Source: Rugosibacter sp.
Lineage (GTDB): Bacteria > Pseudomonadota > Gammaproteobacteria > Burkholderiales > Rhodocyclaceae
Direction of reading: 5' to 3'
Assembly: GCA_023257495.1 (NCBI GenBank)
Contig: JALRCC010000234.1
Location: forward strand, 1-5,993
Length of the DNA stretch: 5,993 nt
Under the pieces are notes generated by a model. That model was not told the origin of the DNA. It saw only the letters and a program-made list of their open reading frames with translations, and searched no databases. This document shows positions 1 through 5,982 of this stretch, piece by piece (position 1 is the first letter of the stretch; the number at the start of each line of letters is the position of its first letter). The translations under genes were made by a program, and so were the position numbers.

Positions 1-1190
1 GGCAGATTATCAATCAATCCATCAGCCCACGCACAAGAGGTGAGCACCGCTGAACCTTGCTGTGGATATAAGCTGAGCCCGCCTTGATCATTGACGCGCG
101 CACGTAAAAATTCACGCCGCGCATCCCCCTTCCAGGCAAAATCAGCACGCAAATGCAACACGCGAGGCGTCACACAACTTGCACCCTTCATGGCCAAAAT
201 GAAGGGGCGAACCAGCATAAGAAAAGTCACAAAACTGGCGACGGGATTACCGGGCAGGCCGATAAACCGTGCATTGCCGTTATCAGAAGCGCCATGACTG
301 GCCGCGCTCACCGTCTTGCCAGCGCCGACTTTTCGTATCGAGCCCAAAGCAAAAGGTTTGCCGGGCTTGATGGCAATTTTCCATAAATCCAGCACGCCTT
401 CAGCGTTCACTGCCGCTTTCACATGATCTTCTTCGCCCACCGAAACACCGCCACTGGTCAGAATGAGATCGTGCACTCGCGCAGCGTCACGCAGCGCCGC
501 TTGCGTTGCTTCCTGTTGATCCGGCACGATGCCCAGATCAGTCACCAGGCAACCCAGGCTTTCCAGTAATGCATGCAGCATCGTGCGGTTCGAGTTGTAA
601 ATACCGCCAGGCTTCAAGGGTTCGCCAGGCATGGTGAGCTCATCCCCCGTTGAAAACAACGCCACGCGCAACGGGCGAAATACACACAGCTCCGCTGCGC
701 CGACAGATGCAGCCAGCCCCAGATGCGCTGCGTTCAGGCGTGTGCCAGCAGCAAGCACGTCTGCGCCCGCGGCAATATCCTCGCCACAGCGCCGGATGGC
801 TTGGTCTGGTTTGGGCACGGCATTCACAATCACCGCATCACCATCCTGCGTGCATAGCTCTTGCATGACGACAGCATCCGCTCCCGCCGGAATGGGCGCA
901 CCGGTAAAAATGCGTGCGGCCGTTTGCGGCACTAACGTCTGCCCAACATGTCCCGCTGCAATACGCTGCGAGACAGGCAGGCGGGTGCCAGGTGCGGGAA
1001 CATCCACAGAGCGCACGGCATAGCCATCCATCGCACTGTTATCCATGGGCGGCACATCAATCGGCGAGACAAGATTTTTTGCCAATATCCGCCCCCGTGC
1101 CGCACCTGTTGGCACGACCTCGGTTTCTGTCACCGCCTGCGCTTGCGTCAGCAGGCGATCCAATGCGTCATCAAAACTTAAAATCGTCAT
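1..1190 (-). CDS. moeA: Molybdopterin molybdenumtransferase MoeA (3' end cut by window edge)
   Basis: MoeA inserts molybdate into adenylylated molybdopterin in the cytoplasm, the last common step of molybdenum cofactor synthesis. The frame runs open from the ATG at 1190 to base 1, giving 396 residues; E. coli MoeA is about 411, so only some 15 C-terminal residues are missing. Visible family motifs are PMDNSAMDGYAVR (48-60), FTGAPIPAGADAVVMQE (95-111), CGEDI (135-139), STGDEL (180-185), SGGVSVGEEDHVK (246-258), KPGKPFALG (275-283) and GLPGNPVASF (311-320). D55, D138, E184, D224 and D255 line up with the functionally important acidic residues of E. coli MoeA (D59, D142, E188, D228, D259, recalled from the literature). 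About 19 extra residues, rich in Ser, Gly and Ala, lie before GLPGNP. The start overlaps the mobB stop (ATGA), and AAGGA at 1196-1200 sits 5 bases upstream as a good ribosome binding site. Function is very secure; which paralogue it is cannot be told. Confidence 0.97.
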   Translation of the reverse strand, partial: MTILSFDDALDRLLTQAQAVTETEVVPTGAARGRILAKNLVSPIDVPPMDNSAMDGYAVRSVDVPAPGTRLPVSQRIAAGHVGQTLVPQTAARIFTGAPIPAGADAVVMQELCTQDGDAVIVNAVPKPDQAIRRCGEDIAAGADVLAAGTRLNAAHLGLAASVGAAELCVFRPLRVALFSTGDELTMPGEPLKPGGIYNSNRTMLHALLESLGCLVTDLGIVPDQQEATQAALRDAARVHDLILTSGGVSVGEEDHVKAAVNAEGVLDLWKIAIKPGKPFALGSIRKVGAGKTVSAASHGASDNGNARFIGLPGNPVASFVTFLMLVRPFILAMKGASCVTPRVLHLRADFAWKGDARREFLRARVNDQGGLSLYPQQGSAVLTSCAWADGLIDNL

Positions 1191-1696
1191 ACGAATCCTT
1201 GATGCTGAAGAATGAATTCGGCAATCGCTACCGAGTTATTTAATGGCAACACCGGGCGCTGCGTGAGTTTGGCAACCACCTCCGGCTCATCGGTGGCAAC
1301 TGCCACAATGTGTTCGTTATCATCCGTGGCAATCAACGGCTTGCCCACCGCAGGTCGGTGCACTTCGAGCTTGGGCACGGGCATGTGTTTAAAGCCTTCC
1401 ACCAGTACAAGATCGCAATCTGAAAATCGGGCAATCTGCTCTTCAAAACCGGGTTCCGGTGCATCGCGTAATTCATGCATCAGCGCCCAGCGCTGGCCTG
1501 AAACCAGTAACACTTCGGCGCACCCCGCCTCGCGCAAACGATACGAATCCTTGCCGGGGCGGTCAATATCAAAATGATGATGCGCATGCTTGAGTAACGA
1601 GACGCGCAAACCCACCGCGACAAAACGTGGAATCAACGCTTCAAGCAAAGTCGTTTTACCTGCACCCGAATAGCCCGCAATACCAAAGACCTTCAT
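1187..1696 (-). CDS. mobB: Molybdopterin-guanine dinucleotide biosynthesis accessory protein MobB
   Basis: MobB is a small GTP-binding P-loop protein that assists MobA in attaching GMP to molybdopterin to make the guanine dinucleotide cofactor of DMSO-reductase-family enzymes. The 169-residue product matches the usual length (E. coli about 175). It shows the Walker A loop GYSGAGKTT (8-16), the conserved KHAHHHFDIDRPGKDS segment (36-51), and the Walker B-like strand LVLVEGFKH with VEGFK at 99-103, followed by PKLEVHR. The frame is open further upstream to 1780, but the ATG at 1696 begins exactly at the P-loop strand, has AGGA at 1703-1706 with a 6-base spacer, and overlaps the preceding stop codon (ATGA), so it is the preferred start. 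The stop overlaps the moeA start in the same way. mobA is not seen in this window. Confidence 0.96.
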   Translation of the reverse strand: MKVFGIAGYSGAGKTTLLEALIPRFVAVGLRVSLLKHAHHHFDIDRPGKDSYRLREAGCAEVLLVSGQRWALMHELRDAPEPGFEEQIARFSDCDLVLVEGFKHMPVPKLEVHRPAVGKPLIATDDNEHIVAVATDEPEVVAKLTQRPVLPLNNSVAIAEFILQHQGFV

Positions 1697-3003
1697 ACCG
1701 AATCCTGTCGACAAGGAACAACCAGCACCGGCGCAAAACCGCCACCAGGCGTACGAAAATTGGTGGTCTGCCCCGCCCACAGCCGCGCGGCAATCAGCTG
1801 CACCTGTCCGGCGTACACGTAATTGCGCAAATCAATCTTGAGTTCAACGGGCGCATCGTCCATTTGTAACATGCGCTGCGAAGGAGGCACCAGAGCCTGG
1901 GCGACCGTCTCGCCTGCTAACACTTCCTTGAAAACACGCTGGGTGATCTTGTCACCACGATAAGCCGCCTTGGCACCATAACCTGTCGCCGGCTTGAAAA
2001 ACAGTTGCCGTCGACGCGCCCAGAAGTCCGCCGCGCGTTCTGCGGTCACTCGTTCCGTGCGCGGAATTCCCTCAAGCAACAGGCGGCGTGTTGTCTCATC
2101 AACGCCCCATGATGTCAGTAGATCAGCATCGGAGAGCGCAACAAGATTACGTTTATCGGCATACAGCGCATGCGCACGCGGATGTGGCGTAATCACTGCG
2201 GCATCGGCAAGATAGGCCGCACGCAATGCCGCGCTGGCTGGCTCGCTGAAAGAAAAATCCGTCAGCCGGTTGTAGACCAGATCGATTTTTGTCGTCCCGT
2301 GCCATAGCGCACCGTCGCGAAATACCAGTTCAGCCGGATCGCAAATCACAGCCTTGATACCCGCCTCGAAAAACAAGCGCTGGAATAGTAAAAACTCGGG
2401 ATAAAGATACTGTGATTGCGGCGCAAGATCGACTATGGCAACGGCTGTCAGAGAAGGGTTTTTTGTCGCGGCATCCACCGGGGCGACTCCCCATTGCCAT
2501 TCCGCACGAAACATGTCGAGGAACATCTGTTCTGGCGTGGCATGGGCCAAATCGCCTGGCAACAGGGCTTCCACTTCTTCGCAGCAGGCTTTTTGCGCAC
2601 GCGCCAGCAATGCGTTGAGCAAGCCGCCACCGGCATTCGTGTTGATCTCGATCAGCTGGGGCCCCGTGCGCCCTACGTGAAAATCGTAGCCCAGAAAAAC
2701 ACCACGTGCTACTGGCTGATGGTGGGCAATATCCGGCGCATAGGTCAAGACATGTGCCTGATAGGCAGGCATGGCCACCACCTTTTCAATAGCCGCAATC
2801 AATGCCGCCATTTGCCGCACATGTTCATCGCCGACAAAAGTCACGGAGCTGGAAAACAGATGCGGGCACTGCGTCATGACCAGCTCGTCAAAGCCCGGGC
2901 TGACACGCTCCAGCTCACTTTTCAACAAGACTCGATCCAGTGACTCGCAATGACACCCGGTATTAAGCCGATCTGCCAAGGCAATGCAGGCATGTGTATT
3001 CAT
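1693..3003 (-). CDS. Uncharacterised ATP-grasp-like protein encoded between helicase and mobB
   Basis: I do not recognise a characterised protein. The 436-residue product has features that suggest an ATP-grasp-type carboxylate-amine ligase or relative: LIEINTNAGGGLLNALL (117-133), resembling the substrate-side segment of glutathionylspermidine synthase and related enzymes; DLVYNRLTDF (241-250); FFKPATGYGAKAAYRGDK (335-352), with K337 in the position of an ATP-binding lysine; and a C-terminal part VELKIDLRNYVYAGQVQLIAARLWAGQTTNFRTPGGGF (386-423), where D391, R393, N415 and the glycine run resemble the metal- and phosphate-binding end of the fold. No signal peptide or membrane segment is seen, so it should be cytoplasmic. 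Its start overlaps the helicase stop and its stop overlaps the mobB start (both ATGA). No Shine-Dalgarno sequence is visible before the ATG, which fits translation by coupling. The fold is a moderate-confidence inference; substrate and pathway are unknown. A link to molybdenum cofactor is suggested only by position. Confidence 0.88.
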   Translation of the reverse strand: MNTHACIALADRLNTGCHCESLDRVLLKSELERVSPGFDELVMTQCPHLFSSSVTFVGDEHVRQMAALIAAIEKVVAMPAYQAHVLTYAPDIAHHQPVARGVFLGYDFHVGRTGPQLIEINTNAGGGLLNALLARAQKACCEEVEALLPGDLAHATPEQMFLDMFRAEWQWGVAPVDAATKNPSLTAVAIVDLAPQSQYLYPEFLLFQRLFFEAGIKAVICDPAELVFRDGALWHGTTKIDLVYNRLTDFSFSEPASAALRAAYLADAAVITPHPRAHALYADKRNLVALSDADLLTSWGVDETTRRLLLEGIPRTERVTAERAADFWARRRQLFFKPATGYGAKAAYRGDKITQRVFKEVLAGETVAQALVPPSQRMLQMDDAPVELKIDLRNYVYAGQVQLIAARLWAGQTTNFRTPGGGFAPVLVVPCRQDSV

Positions 3004-4952
3004 GAGTCTGATTTTACCGGCTGCGCGAAAAACCTTTCGACATCCACAATGTCGCGCGTGCGCCGCATCGGCGGCAGCGAACGCCAGATGGATTTGCCAT
3101 AGGGCTTGCCCGTTAATCGTGGATCACAAATCATCAGCACGCCGCGATCCGCCTCGTCGCGAATCAACCGACCCGCACCCTGCTTCATGCTGATGACCGT
3201 CTGCGGCAGTTGATACGTCATGAACGCATTCTCGCCTGCAGCGCGCAAACTTTCAATGCGCGCCGCAAGCACCGGATCGTCAGGTGGCGCAAAGGGCAGC
3301 TTGTCGATAACCACCAACGAGAGCGCTTCGCCACGCACATCCACACCCTCCCAAAAGCTTACGCTGGCGACAAGAATCGCATTGCCCAGAAAGCGAAACC
3401 GTTCCAGAAGTTCTGTTTTGGAGCCTTCGCCCTGCATGAGCAAGGGCAAATCAGGTGCCTCTTTTTGCAGCTTCTCTTGCAATAGCTCGCGTATTCGCCG
3501 CATGGCACGCAGCGAAGTGCACAACACAAAGGTTCGCCCGCCTGCCGCTCGGATGGCTGGCCAGGCCGCTTCGACCACCGCTTCCTGATACATGGGGCTA
3601 TTCGGGTCAGGCATGCCGGGCGGCGCATACAATAAGCCATGATTGGCGTAGTCAAACGGGCTACCCCACACCACTGTTTCGGCTTCGTGCAAACCCAGTG
3701 CATCACAATAATGCGAAAAATCCTGCCCCACTGCCAGCGTGGCAGAGGCAAAAATCCATGCGCGTGGATGTCCTTCCATCTGACGGCGGAAAATCGGTGC
3801 AATATCCAGCGGCGTCATGTTCAACGACAAGGCGTGTGAATACACTTCCAGCCATTTCACGGCAGATCCTTCCTGCTCTGCGGTTTCGCCCTTTTGCCAA
3901 CGGGCTAATTGACGCTCCAACTGCTGCGTACGCTCCAGGCAGTTCGCCAAGCCTTCGCCACGAGCGGATTGCGCTTCCAGGTGCTTGCCCAACTCACGCA
4001 AAGCGTTGGCTACTGTCGCCAAGGCGGAAGAAAAATCGCGCTCATTTTCGACCTGGCTCGCGGGCAAGCGCACATTTTCAGCTTTGAGCGACAAGCGCAA
4101 ATCGCGTGCGGCTTTATCCAAAGTCTGTGCGGCATCTTGCAGGGGCAGGTAATCCTTTGCCACAGCCAGCGCTTCTGTTCGCACATCGCGCGATAAATCG
4201 ATCAATTGCGACGTGGAAATACTCTCGCCAAAAAACAGTCCGGCAATTTCCGGTAACTGATGTGCTTCATCAAAAATGACGGTATTACACGCAGGCAGCA
4301 ACTCCCCCATGCCTTCATCTTTCAGCATTACATCGGCGAAAAACAAATGATGATTGACGACCACGACATCAGCCATTTGCGCATTCTGGCGGGCCATCAA
4401 AACAAAGCATTGCTTAACGTTCGGGCATTCCTGCCCCAGACAATTCTCGCGCGTCGATGTGGCCGCATACCAGGCGGCTGAATCTTCAGGCACATCGACG
4501 CATTCGGCCTTGTCCCCCGTTTTGGTGCGTTCGGCAAAACGAACAATTTTGCGCAGATGACCGGCCTCTTCACGCGATGCCAGGCGTCCGCTGCTCATCG
4601 CGCGCTCAAGGTGATAGGGGCAGACATAGTTCGCACGACCTTTGAGTAATGCGATGGTTGCGCCGACTTTCAACGCCGCCCGCACGGCGGGTAAGTCACG
4701 ATTGAACAGTTGATCCTGTAGAGTTTTTGTACCCGTTGAGATGATGACTTTGCCACCAGAGAGCAGCGCCGGTACCAGATAGGCAAAGGTTTTTCCCGTA
4801 CCGGTTCCCGCTTCAGCGACCAACACCGCATTGGTTGCAATGGCCGAAGCAATGCGCTGCGCCATTTCCAGCTGTTGCGGACGCACGCGAAACCCTTCAA
4901 CTGCTTGGGCAAGAGGCCCTTCAAGGGAAAAAATAGGATCAAGGACGGACAT
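3000..4952 (-). CDS. yoaA: YoaA/DinG-family ATP-dependent DNA helicase with iron-sulfur cluster
   Basis: This is a superfamily 2, XPD-like 5'-3' DNA helicase; E. coli YoaA (about 636 residues) works with the polymerase III chi subunit in repair of stalled replication. The 650-residue product shows the Q-motif region RPQQLEMAQ (24-32), Walker A EAGTGTGKT (47-55), the iron-sulfur cysteines C111, C171, C176 and C182 (NYVC and NCLGQECPNVKQC), VNHHLFFAD (199-207), the DEAH box (228-231), SFWEGVDVRGEALSLVVIDKLPF (motif V region), and motif VI QGAGRLIR (591-598). It ends RTRDIVDVERFF, as in YoaA. The sequence is closer to YoaA than to the longer DinG. The frame extends upstream to an ATG at 5003; the start at 4952 is chosen because homologues begin shortly before the FSxxGPLAxAxxGF segment, but neither ATG has a clear ribosome binding site. 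No LexA-type box is seen upstream. It heads the coupled four-gene block. Confidence 0.95.
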   Translation of the reverse strand: MSVLDPIFSLEGPLAQAVEGFRVRPQQLEMAQRIASAIATNAVLVAEAGTGTGKTFAYLVPALLSGGKVIISTGTKTLQDQLFNRDLPAVRAALKVGATIALLKGRANYVCPYHLERAMSSGRLASREEAGHLRKIVRFAERTKTGDKAECVDVPEDSAAWYAATSTRENCLGQECPNVKQCFVLMARQNAQMADVVVVNHHLFFADVMLKDEGMGELLPACNTVIFDEAHQLPEIAGLFFGESISTSQLIDLSRDVRTEALAVAKDYLPLQDAAQTLDKAARDLRLSLKAENVRLPASQVENERDFSSALATVANALRELGKHLEAQSARGEGLANCLERTQQLERQLARWQKGETAEQEGSAVKWLEVYSHALSLNMTPLDIAPIFRRQMEGHPRAWIFASATLAVGQDFSHYCDALGLHEAETVVWGSPFDYANHGLLYAPPGMPDPNSPMYQEAVVEAAWPAIRAAGGRTFVLCTSLRAMRRIRELLQEKLQKEAPDLPLLMQGEGSKTELLERFRFLGNAILVASVSFWEGVDVRGEALSLVVIDKLPFAPPDDPVLAARIESLRAAGENAFMTYQLPQTVISMKQGAGRLIRDEADRGVLMICDPRLTGKPYGKSIWRSLPPMRRTRDIVDVERFFAQPVKSDS

Positions 4953-5157
4953 GGGCGCGGCATGGTAGCACGATGAAGCATCAATCACCGAGCACCGAAA
5001 CATAATGCGGCATACCTACCGCATCACCAGCCAAATCAACTCCAAAGTTGAACTCGCTCCTTCATTTCATTCAAGTTTGTCGCCATCTTTGTACGGGCGC
5101 TATTCAGCAACTCTTCCTTATTGGCTGCGACGTTACCCTCTGCCACGCCGCGATCCG
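4953..5157. other. Intergenic gap between halohydrin dehalogenase-like gene and helicase
   Basis: These 205 bases separate two genes pointing the same way. No RNA gene, U-tract terminator or convincing sigma70 promoter is visible. A minus-strand frame with no stop crosses from inside the upstream gene to 5036; its last part (roughly 5038-5155) has codon usage that is not absurd, but no start with a ribosome binding site, so it is not called. The gap contains the short palindrome at 5005-5024 and one arm of the stem-loop at 5147-5167. The in-frame upstream ATG of the helicase at 5003 also lies here. Confidence 0.6.
5005..5024. repeat. Short inverted repeat upstream of the helicase
   Basis: ATGCGG at 5005-5010 is the reverse complement of CCGCAT at 5019-5024, with 8 bases between. 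It lies 53-72 bases before the chosen helicase start and just before the alternative ATG at 5003. There is no T-run on either side, so it does not look like a terminator; an operator or a hairpin in the helicase leader is possible. Six-base arms can arise by chance. Confidence 0.3.
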
Positions 5158-5167
5158 CTATCGCGGC
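5147..5167 (-). repeat. GC-rich stem-loop spanning the stop codon of the dehalogenase-like gene
   Basis: GCCGCGA (read on the minus strand from 5167 to 5161) pairs perfectly with TCGCGGC (5153 to 5147), leaving a 7-base loop that holds the TAG stop codon. Flanking G-T wobble pairs could lengthen the stem. No U-run follows, so it is not a standard intrinsic terminator. It could protect the mRNA 3' end, aid Rho-dependent ending, or be incidental. Confidence 0.35.
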
Positions 5168-5844
5168 ACCCAACCGCCACAGACGGGAAATGTCTGACCC
5201 ACAAAACAATTCGCAGCAGTCGTGCATAAATAAGCGGCAAAACTGGCATCCTCCCGCGCACTGACCAAGCGCCCGAGAGGAACTTCCCAGCGGATACGTT
5301 CTTGAAAGGCAGGCAAAGCCTGTACTTCCGGCGGGAAATAAGTCGGGTTTTCAACCAGGTTTTGCGCAATGGCATTGACCTGGATATTCAATGATGCCAT
5401 CTCGACACCTACCGATTGAACATAGGCCAACTGCGCACCCCGTGCCGCACTATAAGTAGAGCGGCGTTTCATGCCGCGTAGCGCAGAGGCACTTCCCATG
5501 AGCAAAATCTTGCCCGCACGACGCTCGATCATCTGCGGCAACACCGCGCGCACCAGGCGTGGCAAGGGCGTCACCATATGAGCAAAGACTGACTCCCATT
5601 CGTCATCAGTGGCCTCAACCGCCTGCGTGTTCGGTGCAGGAATCGCCAGATTGGCAATCAAGACATCTATGTGCCCAGCCTTTTGTATGAGAGACTCAAT
5701 GCGCTCTGGTGTTAGCAATGGCCCCGTGTCGGCAATGACTTTTGCACCACACTCTGCCAATACTTCGCATAGAACCGGCCCCATGAATGCATCGGCTTGC
5801 GTTACGAGAATACGTTTTCCCTGTAAATCAACAAGGTTCATCAT
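5158..5844 (-). CDS. Halohydrin dehalogenase-like protein (SDR-related, Ser-Tyr-Arg triad)
   Basis: Halohydrin dehalogenases are cofactor-independent relatives of short-chain dehydrogenases that convert vicinal haloalcohols to epoxides plus halide, and open epoxides with small anions. The 228-residue product has both family signatures: T-X4-F-X-G (T15, F20, G22) where an SDR would have its glycine-rich NAD(P) motif, and S-X12-Y-X3-R (S118, Y131, R135) instead of Ser-Tyr-Lys. The segment QNLVENPTYFP (161-171) corresponds to the halide-pocket loop, and ERIRWEVPLGRL (182-193) and the C-terminal GGWVPR match the pattern of HheA/HheB-type enzymes as I recall them. Length fits the family (about 230-255). 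The proline usually preceding the loop Asn is Gln (Q161) here. The start at 5844 (or the adjacent ATG at 5841) is preferred over 5883 because AAAGGA at 5850-5855 lies 5-8 bases upstream. The family assignment is strong from motifs; dehalogenase activity itself is inferred. The alternative is a catalytically divergent SDR. Confidence 0.88.
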   Translation of the reverse strand: MMNLVDLQGKRILVTQADAFMGPVLCEVLAECGAKVIADTGPLLTPERIESLIQKAGHIDVLIANLAIPAPNTQAVEATDDEWESVFAHMVTPLPRLVRAVLPQMIERRAGKILLMGSASALRGMKRRSTYSAARGAQLAYVQSVGVEMASLNIQVNAIAQNLVENPTYFPPEVQALPAFQERIRWEVPLGRLVSAREDASFAAYLCTTAANCFVGQTFPVCGGWVPR

Positions 5845-5849
5845 GGCAT

Positions 5850-5855
5850 TCCTTT
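5850..5855 (-). promoter_or_regulatory. Ribosome binding site deciding the dehalogenase-like gene start
   Basis: AAAGGA read on the minus strand is followed by 5 bases and then two consecutive ATG codons (5844 and 5841). This favours the internal start over the upstream in-frame ATG at 5883, which would add 13 residues (Arg-rich, not expected in this family). Confidence 0.7.
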
Positions 5856-5886
5856 CAAAAAGTCGGCGCTGGCAATACGGCAAGAA

Positions 5887-5918
5887 AGTGGCAAAAAAAG
5901 CTGGCTACAAGTGCCACT
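5887..5918. repeat. Inverted repeat over predicted transcription start of the dehalogenase-like gene
   Basis: AGTGGCA at 5887-5893 is the exact reverse complement of TGCCACT at 5912-5918, separated by 18 bases. For the minus-strand gene the arms lie about at +1 and +30 relative to the proposed promoter, a usual place for a repressor operator; for the plus-strand gene they lie 65-96 bases before the start codon. No T-run makes it a terminator in a functional place. Operator function is inference. Confidence 0.35.
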
Positions 5919-5923
5919 CAGGA

Positions 5924-5952
5924 TTTATACTACAACAAGAATACTACAACAA
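5924..5952 (-). promoter_or_regulatory. Candidate sigma70 promoter for the dehalogenase-like gene
   Basis: On the minus strand, TTGTTG (5952 to 5947) is followed after exactly 17 bases by TATAAA (5929 to 5924). Both hexamers are near consensus (TTGACA and TATAAT) and the spacing is ideal. Transcription would start near 5917, leaving a leader of about 73 bases. The promoter spans the 14-base tandem repeat, so a second TTGTTG occurs 14 bases closer. Confidence 0.45.
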
Positions 5953-5954
5953 GA
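5927..5954. repeat. Perfect 14-base tandem duplication
   Basis: ATACTACAACAAGA occurs at 5927-5940 and again, without gap or mismatch, at 5941-5954. It lies in the divergent intergenic region between the dehalogenase-like gene and the plus-strand gene. It may be a slippage duplication or a pair of binding sites; the proposed minus-strand promoter uses bases from both copies. Confidence 0.9.
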
Positions 5955-5982
5955 TTATTTTTATCATGCGAAAGGAAAAACC

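Noticed and set aside
631..1023. Plus-strand open frame of 130 codons inside moeA
   Set aside because: Antisense shadow: Ala/Ser/Thr/Pro-rich, and moeA on the other strand is certain.
2416..2943. Plus-strand open frame of 175 codons inside the ATP-grasp-like gene
   Set aside because: It is antisense to the coupled minus-strand gene, rich in His, Arg and Gln with no recognisable motif, and has no ribosome binding site of note.
3455..4087. Plus-strand open frame of 210 codons inside the helicase gene
   Set aside because: It is antisense to a clearly conserved helicase, has an Arg/Pro/Ala-rich composition typical of a shadow frame, and shows no domain.
5005..5024. Intrinsic terminator for the dehalogenase-like gene
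   Set aside because: The six-base hairpin has no following U-run on the minus strand, so it is listed only as an inverted repeat.
4953..5035. LexA (SOS) box or molybdenum cofactor riboswitch upstream of the helicase-moeA block
   Set aside because: No CTGT-N8-ACAG-like site is seen, and the gap shows no extended multi-helix structure of the kind a riboswitch needs.
5158..5844. Calling this gene an ordinary NAD(P)-dependent SDR reductase (FabG-like)
   Set aside because: The TGxxxGxG cofactor motif and the catalytic lysine are both absent and are replaced by the halohydrin dehalogenase signatures.
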